DNA of 15,061 bases from an uncultured Streptococcus sp. GTDB lineage: Bacteria; Bacillota; Bacilli; Lactobacillales; Streptococcaceae. This document shows, one piece after another, positions 8,406-13,775 of the stretch (its first letter is position 1; every line of letters starts with the position of its first letter). A program made the position numbers and the translations under genes. The stretch is from contig NZ_CALTUR010000034.1 of assembly GCF_943912555.1 (NCBI RefSeq), forward strand, positions 1 through 15,061. Reading direction: 5' to 3'. The notes under the pieces were generated by a model. That model saw only the letters and a list, made by a program, of their open reading frames with translations. It was not told the DNA's origin and searched no databases.

Positions 8406-8451
8406 AAAAACTCTAGTTTTCAGTCGTTTGTAACTGAAGGCTAGAGTTTTT
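8406..8451. terminator. Bidirectional terminator between folBK and the convergent small gene
   Basis: An outer stem AAAAACTCTAG / CTAGAGTTTTT (8406-8416 / 8441-8451) encloses an inner TTCAGT / ACTGAA stem (8419-8424 / 8433-8438). A and T runs at both ends let it serve both converging genes. The right arm overlaps the stop codon of the minus-strand gene. Confidence 0.88.
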
Positions 8452-8767
8452 AAAATAGGTCATTTTCTTCTGGGAGGAGGATAGTTTCTCTACCGTCCAT
8501 ATCTAAAACCAAGACTCTCGGGGGATAAAGAGGGTCAAAGGGATGATTAAAGTCAAAATCAATGGCTGTAGGGAGGTGTTGGCTTGAAAAGTGGAAGGTA
8601 ATTTTTCCTTGGTTATTAAGCAATTGAAACTCGAGTTCCTCCTCCAATTCAAAGACATTTTTTAAGAAGTGGTCGATGATATACCAAAAAGAGTCAATGA
8701 CATCATCAGGCAAGCTAGTAACAATGCCAAAACTAGCCGACCGCATCTGGGTATTGGTAAAAGCCAT
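8450..8767 (-). CDS. Small DUF960-like protein of unknown function
   Basis: This is a 105-residue, acidic, soluble protein. I place it tentatively in the DUF960 family because of its length, the SFWYIIDHF-like N-terminal helix region, the central beta-rich part (LEFQLLNNQGKITFHFSSQ) and the C-terminal VLDMDGRETILLPEE ending. No catalytic motif is seen. The frame is open to 8821, but the ATG at 8767 follows AAAGGGGG at a seven-base spacing and a well-formed promoter lies just upstream. It is convergent with the folate operon, shares its terminator, and is divergent from ccpA. It sits at the probable rearrangement junction, so it is unclear which flank it belongs to. Its function is unknown. 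Confidence 0.75.
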   Translation of the reverse strand: MAFTNTQMRSASFGIVTSLPDDVIDSFWYIIDHFLKNVFELEEELEFQLLNNQGKITFHFSSQHLPTAIDFDFNHPFDPLYPPRVLVLDMDGRETILLPEENDLF

Positions 8768-8792
8768 ATCTCTGCCCCCTTTCTTTTCCCTT

Positions 8793-8821
8793 ATCATACA
8801 GCAAATAGGATTAAAAATCAA
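8793..8821 (-). promoter_or_regulatory. Promoter of the DUF960-like gene
   Basis: On the minus strand, TTGATT (8816-8821), a 17-base spacer and TATGAT (8793-8798) are present. The start of transcription would be about 8786, giving a short leader that carries the ribosome site. This supports the shorter start at 8767. Confidence 0.7.
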
Positions 8822-8891
8822 GAAAAGGTGATTTTTTCTTCATAAACATAGTTTTCTATGAAATTTTTTTCAAACAATCTTCAAAAAATGC

Positions 8892-8920
8892 TTGAAAGTG
8901 TTTACAAATAGTGATAAAAT
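8892..8920 (+). promoter_or_regulatory. ccpA promoter, extended -10
   Basis: TTGAAA (8892-8897), a 17-base spacer and TAAAAT (8915-8920) are present, with TGA at 8912-8914 forming an extended -10. The expected start of transcription is about 8927, giving a leader of about 78 bases. Confidence 0.8.
8893..8906. promoter_or_regulatory. cre-like site overlapping the ccpA -35 box
   Basis: TGAAAGTGTTTACA matches the catabolite-responsive element TGNAANCGNTNNCA at all fixed positions except the central C (T here). It overlaps the -35 hexamer, a position from which CcpA usually represses. This suggests negative autoregulation of ccpA. Confidence 0.6.
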
Positions 8921-8950
8921 GGAATAAGTAGAATCATGAAAACGAAATTT

Positions 8951-8987
8951 TCATACCGTCTCTTTTTTGGAGTCTCGTGAGGTATGA
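8951..8987 (+). other. Inverted repeat in the ccpA leader
   Basis: TCATACC (8951-8957) is repeated inverted as GGTATGA (8981-8987), with a 23-base interior that holds a possible small CTC/GAG stem around a T run. In RNA it would form a stem-loop ending five bases before the ribosome-binding GAAAGGA. It has no U-tract directly after it, so it is not an obvious terminator. Confidence 0.5.
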
Positions 8988-9004
8988 TATAGAAAGGAAA
9001 TGGA

Positions 9005-10015
9005 ATGAATACAGACGATACAGTAACGATTTATGATGTCGCCCGTGAAGCAGGAGTTTCAATGGCGACAGTTAGCCGTGTAGTCAATGGCAATAAAAAT
9101 GTAAAAGAGAATACTCGTAAAAAAGTGCTTGAGGTGATTGACCGTTTGGATTACCGTCCAAATGCCGTGGCGCGTGGTCTTGCAAGTAAAAAGACAACCA
9201 CTGTCGGTGTTGTAATCCCAAATATTACCAATGGCTATTTCTCAACACTTGCTAAAGGGATTGATGATATCGCTGAAATGTACAAGTACAATATCGTCCT
9301 TGCTAACAGTGATGAGGATGATGATAAGGAAGTTTCAGTGGTCAATACCCTGTTTTCTAAGCAAGTGGATGGTATCATTTTTATGGGGTACCACTTGACT
9401 GAAAAAATTCGTTCAGAGTTTTCTCGTTCTCGAACACCAGTTGTTCTTGCGGGAACAGTAGATGTGGAGCACCAGCTTCCAAGTGTCAATATTGACTACA
9501 AACAAGCAACGATTGATGCAGTAACCTACCTTGCTAAAGAAAATGAGCGCATTGCTTTCGTAAGCGGTCCATTAGTGGATGACATCAATGGTAAGGTTCG
9601 CTTGGTTGGCTACAAGGAAGCCTTGAAAAAAGCAGGTATTTCTTATAGCGAAGGATTGGTCTTTGAGTCTAAATACACTTATGAAGATGGCTATGCCTTG
9701 GCAGAGCGTTTAATTTCATCAAACGCAACTGCAGCAGTTGTAACAGGTGATGAATTGGCAGCAGGTGTCTTGAACGGCCTTGCTGATAAGGGTGTGTCAG
9801 TACCAGAAGAATTTGAAATTATTACTAGTGATGATTCGCAAGTCTCACGCTTTACCCGTCCAAACTTGACAACTATTGCCCAACCTCTTTATGACCTTGG
9901 TGCTATTAGCATGCGTATGTTGACTAAGATTATGCACAAGGAAGAGTTGGAAGAACGTGAAGTTCTCTTACCTCATGGTTTGACAGAACGTCGTTCAACA
10001 CGAAAACGGAAATAG
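9005..10015 (+). CDS. ccpA: Catabolite control protein A (LacI/GalR-family regulator)
   Basis: CcpA is the global regulator of carbon catabolite control. With HPr phosphorylated on Ser46 it binds cre sites and represses or activates sugar-use and central metabolic genes. The protein has 336 residues, the usual length. The LacI-type helix-turn-helix is at about 7-27 (TIYDVAREAGVSMATVSRVV), and the hinge helix follows at RPNAVARGLASKK (51-63). The rest is the periplasmic-binding-protein-like core, with VGVVIPNITNGYFS (67-80), VDGIIFMGYH and the C-terminal TTIAQPLYDLG segment. The ribosome site GAAAGGA (8992-8998) sets the start. It has its own promoter with a cre-like site and an unusually structured leader, and ends at a strong bidirectional terminator. 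It appears monocistronic. Confidence 0.95.
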   Translation: MNTDDTVTIYDVAREAGVSMATVSRVVNGNKNVKENTRKKVLEVIDRLDYRPNAVARGLASKKTTTVGVVIPNITNGYFSTLAKGIDDIAEMYKYNIVLANSDEDDDKEVSVVNTLFSKQVDGIIFMGYHLTEKIRSEFSRSRTPVVLAGTVDVEHQLPSVNIDYKQATIDAVTYLAKENERIAFVSGPLVDDINGKVRLVGYKEALKKAGISYSEGLVFESKYTYEDGYALAERLISSNATAAVVTGDELAAGVLNGLADKGVSVPEEFEIITSDDSQVSRFTRPNLTTIAQPLYDLGAISMRMLTKIMHKEELEEREVLLPHGLTERRSTRKRK

Positions 10016-10017
10016 AA

Positions 10018-10053
10018 AAAATCAGGGAATCGTGAAGATTTCCTGATTTTGCT
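10018..10053. terminator. Bidirectional terminator between ccpA and the asparaginase gene
   Basis: A 14-bp stem (10018-10031 with 10037-10050, including one G-U pair) closes the loop GTGAA. It has AAAAA on the left and TTTT on the right. It serves both convergent genes. Confidence 0.88.
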
Positions 10054-10068
10054 TTCTGGAGAAGAGAC

Positions 10069-11031
10069 TTAGCCTTCCATATAGTCCTTCAAAGCCTGTC
10101 CTGTTAGTCCGGCATTGAGAGCGATGAGGAGTTTCAAGCGGGCTTTTTGGGCGTTAAGTTCTTTGACAAAGAAGACACCAGATTTTTGCAACTGCACGCC
10201 CCCACCTTGGTAGGCATAAACAGGCTCCGCTATACCGTTAAAGCATCGTGAAACCAGGGCGACTGGGATTCCTTTTTGCAGAAGGTTTTCTAACTTTTGA
10301 GCCGTTTCTTTGGGAATATTACCAGCTCCGAAGGCTTGGATAATCAAACCGTCCAATTGTTCCAAATCCAGCATATCAATTAGCTCATCTGTCATACCAG
10401 CATAAGCAGAGATGATAGGGACTAAGCCTTGTATGTGATCAAGGTCAAAGCGGACACGGGGCTCAGCTGTTTTGAAGTAGAGGATTTCCTGCTTCATAAT
10501 CAGACCAAGGGGACCGTGGGTAGGAGTCTGGAAGGTACCGACGTTGGTCGTATGTGTTTTGGTAACATACTTGGCAGCATGGATTTCGTCGTTCATAACA
10601 ACCAAAACTCCTTTATCAGCAGCCCTGTCATCGCTAGCCACCCTTAAAGCACTCAGATAATTATAAACACCGTCACTACCGAGTTCATTGGAGCTGCGCA
10701 TGGCCCCTGTTAGAACGATAGGCATATGGGGGACTTCCATGGTATCAAGGAAATAGGCTGTTTCCTCTAAAGTATCGGTCCCGTGTGTGATCACCACTCC
10801 ATCGTAGTTAGCAGCTTCCTCTTTAATTTTCTGGTAGAGGGCCAGCATATGCTTGGGTTTGATATGGGGACTTGGCAGGTTAAAAAAGTCTAGGGCGTGG
10901 ACTTGGATTCCTTCAAGTGGGTTGGACACATGGTTCATGGGATTATCTGAACTCGTCACAACAGCGCCAGAAGCATCGGCTTGCATGGAAATAGTTCCGC
11001 CCGTATGTAAAACAAGGATTTTCTTAGGCAT
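10069..11031 (-). CDS. ansA: Cytoplasmic (type I) L-asparaginase
   Basis: This 320-residue asparaginase hydrolyses L-asparagine to aspartate and ammonia. The catalytic threonines lie in TGGTIS (T13) and THGTDTLEET (T85, followed by D86). A lysine in HAAKYVTKTHT around residue 160 completes the second triad. There is no signal peptide, so it is the cytoplasmic low-affinity type. The ribosome site (a GAAAGAGTGAG stretch) is weak, which may limit translation. The promoter overlaps that of the divergent HAD gene, and the transcript ends at the terminator shared with ccpA. It could feed aspartate and ammonia into amino-acid metabolism alongside the AlaT-type aminotransferase at the right of the window. 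Confidence 0.92.
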   Translation of the reverse strand: MPKKILVLHTGGTISMQADASGAVVTSSDNPMNHVSNPLEGIQVHALDFFNLPSPHIKPKHMLALYQKIKEEAANYDGVVITHGTDTLEETAYFLDTMEVPHMPIVLTGAMRSSNELGSDGVYNYLSALRVASDDRAADKGVLVVMNDEIHAAKYVTKTHTTNVGTFQTPTHGPLGLIMKQEILYFKTAEPRVRFDLDHIQGLVPIISAYAGMTDELIDMLDLEQLDGLIIQAFGAGNIPKETAQKLENLLQKGIPVALVSRCFNGIAEPVYAYQGGGVQLQKSGVFFVKELNAQKARLKLLIALNAGLTGQALKDYMEG

Positions 11032-11055
11032 GATTTACTCACTCTTTCTGAAATG

Positions 11056-11064
11056 TGGTATAAT
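11056..11064 (+). promoter_or_regulatory. Extended -10 promoter of the HAD-NTPase fusion gene
   Basis: TGG-TATAAT (-10 at 11059-11064) is a perfect extended -10. The -35 is weak (TTTACT or TTACTC at about 11034-11040, spacing 18-19). The start of transcription would be about 11071. Confidence 0.75.
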
Positions 11065-11065
11065 C

Positions 11066-11074
11066 ATTGTATCA
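11066..11074 (-). promoter_or_regulatory. Extended -10 promoter of the asparaginase gene
   Basis: The minus strand reads TGA-TACAAT (-10 at 11066-11071) with no recognisable -35. It lies one base from the -10 of the opposite promoter, so the two face each other and their transcripts would overlap by about a dozen bases. Confidence 0.55.
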
Positions 11075-11096
11075 CAAAAGGGGAGATTGGGATAGG

Positions 11097-12488
11097 ATGG
11101 AAGTCAAAGCTGTTTTTTTTGATATCGATGGAACCTTGGTCAACGATCGCAAGAGTGTTTTGAAATCCACTAAGGACGCGATTAAGATTGTCAAAGAACA
11201 AGGGGTGCTAGTTGGTGTAGCAACGGGTCGAGGACCTTTTTTTGTTAAGGAATTGATGGACGATTTGGATCTGGATTTTGCGGTAACCTACAATGGCCAG
11301 TATATCTTTACTAAAGACAAAGTCTTGTTCACGAGCCCTATTTCCAAGTTACATTTGCGTCAGCTTATTACGTATGCTAAAAAAGAGGGCAAGGAGATTG
11401 CCCTAGGGACCAAGGATGCCATGTTGGGTTCTAAAATCATGTCCTTTGGTCTGGGTTCTTTTTCCCAACGAATCAGTCGCTTCGTTCCCTCTGTTTTAAC
11501 TCGTACGGTGAGTCATTCCTTTAATTGTATGGTCAGTAAGGTTGTTCCCCAAAAGGAAGAAGACCTACTTGAACTAATGAATCAGCCCATCTACCAAGTT
11601 TTGATGCTGATGACACCAGAAGAATCTGAGAAGGCGGCAGCTGATTTTGAAGACTTGAAATTGACACGTAGCAATCCTTTTGCAGCGGATGTCATCAATC
11701 AAGGAAACTCTAAATTGGAAGGCATTCGACGAGTTGGGAAAGAATATGGTTTTGATCTCAACCAAGTCATGGCCTTTGGTGACTCAGATAACGACCTAGA
11801 AATGCTGGCGGGTGTCGGTATGTCAGTCGCTATGGGAAATGGTAGCAGCAGTGTTAAGGAAGTAGCCAAGCACATCACTACCAGCAATCAGCAAGACGGA
11901 ATCCACAAGGCCCTGGAACATTTTGGTGTTCTGGCTTCAGAAAAAGTCTTTGTCAGCCGTGACTATCATTTCAATAAGGTCAAGACCTTCCACCACATGA
12001 TGGATGAACGAACCCAAGAAGAACCTCGAGCTTGGGATTTAGAAGGTGCAACCCACAGGACTGGCTTTAAAATAGAAGAATTGGTGGAATTTGTTAGAGC
12101 TGCCAGTCCTTCGGAAGAGGACTTTGGTCAAGCTCTATCGCAACTTCATCAAGCTCTTGATAAGGCGGCAGATAAAGTAGCTAAGAAGACGCCTGCTCAG
12201 CAAGATTTGATAGGTCAGGTAGATGCCCTGATTGACACGCTTTACTTCACCTACGGTAGTTTTGTCTTGATGGGAGTGGACCCAGAACGTATTTTTGATA
12301 TTGTCCATCAGGCCAATATGGGGAAAATTTTCCCAGATGGCAAGGCTCATTTTGATCCAGTGACCCACAAAATCTTAAAACCAGATGATTGGGAAGAAAA
12401 ATATGCTCCAGAACCTGCTATTAAAAAGGAACTGCAGCGCCAGCTCAAGGCTTATGAACGTCATAAAGAGAGAAATAACACTCAATGA
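11097..12488 (+). CDS. HAD (Cof-type) phosphatase fused to an all-alpha NTP-pyrophosphohydrolase-like domain
   Basis: The protein has 463 residues and two domains. Residues about 1-275 are a Cof-type HAD phosphatase, with nucleophile D9 and D11 in FFDIDGT, motif II near T43 (VATGRG) and motif IV GDSDND (228-233). Residues about 290-440 resemble the MazG / phosphoribosyl-ATP pyrophosphohydrolase all-alpha fold. They carry an acidic KIEELVEF helix (325-332), a DALIDTLYFTYG helix (376-387), then HQANMGKIFPDGKAHFDP (404-421). Such domains cleave NTPs to NMP and pyrophosphate. I infer a two-step nucleotide clean-up or salvage enzyme; the substrate is unknown. The start at 11097 is chosen over the upstream open frame because it restores the normal MEVKAVFFDIDGT start and follows the promoter and AAGGGGAG. 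The last codons ACT CAA TGA lie within a BOX repeat. Confidence 0.88.
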   Translation: MEVKAVFFDIDGTLVNDRKSVLKSTKDAIKIVKEQGVLVGVATGRGPFFVKELMDDLDLDFAVTYNGQYIFTKDKVLFTSPISKLHLRQLITYAKKEGKEIALGTKDAMLGSKIMSFGLGSFSQRISRFVPSVLTRTVSHSFNCMVSKVVPQKEEDLLELMNQPIYQVLMLMTPEESEKAAADFEDLKLTRSNPFAADVINQGNSKLEGIRRVGKEYGFDLNQVMAFGDSDNDLEMLAGVGMSVAMGNGSSSVKEVAKHITTSNQQDGIHKALEHFGVLASEKVFVSRDYHFNKVKTFHHMMDERTQEEPRAWDLEGATHRTGFKIEELVEFVRAASPSEEDFGQALSQLHQALDKAADKVAKKTPAQQDLIGQVDALIDTLYFTYGSFVLMGVDPERIFDIVHQANMGKIFPDGKAHFDPVTHKILKPDDWEEKYAPEPAIKKELQRQLKAYERHKERNNTQ

Positions 12489-12673
12489 AAATCAAAGAGC
12501 AAACTAGGAAACTAGCCGCAGGCTGCTCAAAGCACTGCTTTGAGGTTGTAGGTGAAACTGACGAAGTCAGCTCAAAACACTGTTTTGAGGTTGTAGATAG
12601 AACTGACGAAGTCAGTAACATATATACGGCAAGGTGACGTTGACGTGGTTTGAAGAGATTTTCGAAGAGTATA
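12480..12673 (-). repeat. Full-length BOX repeat (A-B-C, reversed)
   Basis: Read on the minus strand, the A end is GAGTATA-type sequence with GATTTTCGAAGAG. Then comes the stretch matching the BOXA1R type (TACGGCAAGGTGACGTTGACG on the plus strand, 12624-12644). A 45-base periodic unit follows: AACTGACGAAGTCAG occurs at 12556-12570 and 12601-12615, and CTCAAA..TTTGAGGTTGTAG at 12526-12551 and 12571-12596. Then the C end (GGAAACTAGCCGCAGG, AATGAAAATCAAAGAG). It overlaps the end of the HAD-NTPase gene. Such repeats are small, non-coding, scattered in mitis-group genomes and probably form RNA hairpins. Confidence 0.93.
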
Positions 12674-12684
12674 AATAGTAAACA

Positions 12685-12707
12685 AAAAGGAGCGCTGAGC
12701 TCCTTTT
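12685..12707. terminator. Bidirectional terminator between the HAD fusion gene/BOX and the universal stress gene
   Basis: AAAAGGAGC (12685-12693) pairs with GCTCCTTTT (12699-12707) around GCTGA. A and T runs are on both sides. It lies just past the stop of the minus-strand gene and beyond the BOX on the other side. Confidence 0.85.
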
Positions 12708-12715
12708 CTTCGTGA

Positions 12716-13168
12716 TTATAAGGTTTTTTCTTGTTCTCTCACAACCAGCAAATCGACCTTAGCATGGCGGAGGATGTATTCAGATGAAGAGCCGACCAAG
12801 AGGCGTTCAAAGGCGTTGAGACCAGTTGCGCCAACGAGGATGAGGTCCACCTCCTCAGAATCTGGAATAGTACGTGCTAGTAGAGTCTTTGGATTTCCCA
12901 TTTCAATGACGATATGAACATCTGCCACACCAGCATCTTTAGCACGTTTTTCGTACTCTTTCATCAGACTTTCAGCGTCGACTTGGAGTTCTTCATAAAC
13001 TTCAGCATCAAAGGTGGATACGCTTTGGAGTGCGCGTGTGTCAATGACATGTGCGATGGTGAGTTTAGCGTCGTTTCGTAAAGCAGAATGAACTCCCTTG
13101 ACAAAAGCCAAGTCTGCTTCTTTAGAACCATCGATTGCGACCATAATATTTTGGTAACGTTGTGCCAT
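12716..13168 (-). CDS. Universal stress protein, UspA family, ATP-binding type
   Basis: This is a 150-residue cytoplasmic single-domain UspA protein, the normal length. The N-terminal strand and loop IMVAIDGS (8-15, D13) and the motif G-x2-G-x9-G-S (G113, G116, G126, S127) show it belongs to the ATP-binding group. Such proteins usually dimerise and support survival in stress or stationary phase; the exact role is unknown. The frame is open to 13231, but the ATG at 13168 with AGGAGG seven bases upstream is clearly the start. It is divergent from the small membrane-protein gene. In some other streptococci, as I recall, a usp gene lies next to alaT and codY, and that grouping is partly kept here. 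Confidence 0.92.
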   Translation of the reverse strand: MAQRYQNIMVAIDGSKEADLAFVKGVHSALRNDAKLTIAHVIDTRALQSVSTFDAEVYEELQVDAESLMKEYEKRAKDAGVADVHIVIEMGNPKTLLARTIPDSEEVDLILVGATGLNAFERLLVGSSSEYILRHAKVDLLVVREQEKTL

Positions 13169-13198
13169 AATGAAACCTCCTGAAATTTTCTTACTATA

Positions 13199-13227
13199 AT
13201 TGTAAACCTTTCCACTATAGAAGTAAA
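13199..13227 (-). promoter_or_regulatory. Promoter of the universal stress gene
   Basis: On the minus strand, TTTACT (13222-13227), a 17-base spacer and TACAAT (13199-13204) are present. The start would be about 13192, giving a leader of about 24 bases that carries the strong ribosome site. Confidence 0.6.
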
Positions 13228-13252
13228 GCAAAAAAGGTATTTTTTAAAAGAA

Positions 13253-13266
13253 TGTTAGCGCTCAAA
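13253..13266. promoter_or_regulatory. Weak cre-like sequence in the usp/membrane-protein gap
   Basis: TGTTAGCGCTCAAA matches TGNAANCGNTNNCA except at two fixed positions, with the central CG intact and a palindromic AGCGCT core. It overlaps where the -35 of the downstream promoter would be. It may be chance. Confidence 0.3.
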
Positions 13267-13281
13267 ATCTATATAAATATA

Positions 13282-13290
13282 TGATAAAAT
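13282..13290 (+). promoter_or_regulatory. Extended -10 promoter of the small membrane-protein gene
   Basis: TGA-TAAAAT (-10 at 13285-13290) with no good -35 17 bases upstream. The start would be about 13297. Confidence 0.55.
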
Positions 13291-13329
13291 AAAAGAAAGG
13301 ATAGCAGGAAAGAAGTGAAGGGAGGGAGA

Positions 13330-13623
13330 ATGATGAAAAACTCTTTTCAAAAATCAAATTTCCTTTATTATGCAATCATCCTAGTTTCAGTCTTGGTAGA
13401 AATTGTCATGATCTGGAAATTAGAGAGACTGATTCCCCTTCTTTATCTAGGTTTTATCGGCTTTTTAGTCTTTCATGTACTCTATCATCTGTTTTTATTC
13501 CTAGTTGCTAAACGAAGTGGGCGTTGGAATTACTTGACGATATGGGGGCTTTTCCTCATGTTCAATCTTCTTTATGACTCCTTTTTAGGCTTGCTTTTTC
13601 TAGGTTTATCTTTTGGTATGTAA
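13330..13623 (+). CDS. Small hydrophobic membrane protein of unknown function
   Basis: I do not recognise a family for this protein of 97 residues. It is strongly hydrophobic, with membrane segments at about 11-29, 34-58 and 68-95 (the last long enough for one or two spans). A short positive loop KRSGR (61-65) suggests three or four spans. The frame starts at a GTG at 13315, but GGAGGGAG (13321-13328) favours the paired ATGs at 13330 or 13333; spacing is better for the second. No cysteine or catalytic motif is seen. It has its own promoter and is followed by a strong terminator, so it seems monocistronic between usp and alaT. A similar small hypothetical gene lies between these two genes in S. 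pneumoniae as I recall. Confidence 0.75.
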   Translation: MMKNSFQKSNFLYYAIILVSVLVEIVMIWKLERLIPLLYLGFIGFLVFHVLYHLFLFLVAKRSGRWNYLTIWGLFLMFNLLYDSFLGLLFLGLSFGM

Positions 13624-13659
13624 TCTGTCTTTGCAAAACACCTGCTATCTCCACTATTT

Positions 13660-13684
13660 CCTCGCTTTTAGCGAGGCTTTTCTT
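13660..13684 (+). terminator. Terminator after the small membrane-protein gene
   Basis: CCTCGCT (13660-13666) pairs with AGCGAGG (13670-13676) around TTT, followed by CTTTTCTTCT. It is a compact GC-rich stem with a T-rich tail. Confidence 0.85.
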
Positions 13685-13702
13685 CTATACGAACCTAGTA
13701 AC

Positions 13703-13717
13703 ACATTTCAGTAAACT
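13703..13717. promoter_or_regulatory. Possible CodY box upstream of alaT
   Basis: ACATTTCAGTAAACT matches the CodY consensus AATTTTCWGAAAATT at 11 of 15 positions. It abuts the -35 of the alaT promoter. Such matches are fairly common by chance in AT-rich DNA, so this is tentative. Confidence 0.3.
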
Positions 13718-13745
13718 TGTCGCATTCTCTTTCTAGTGGTATAAT
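13717..13745 (+). promoter_or_regulatory. Promoter of the aminotransferase gene, extended -10
   Basis: TTGTCG (13717-13722), a 17-base spacer and a perfect TATAAT (13740-13745) are present, with TGG at 13737-13739 as an extended -10. The start would be about 13752, a leader of about 24 bases. Confidence 0.8.
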
Positions 13746-13775
13746 GTTACTATCCTGAAGAATTGAGGAAACAAG

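Noticed and set aside
8847..8860. CATAG-TTTT-CTATG hairpin followed by AAATTTTTTT as a terminator
   Set aside because: The stem is only five weak base pairs, in a non-coding gap with no upstream plus-strand gene that needs it.
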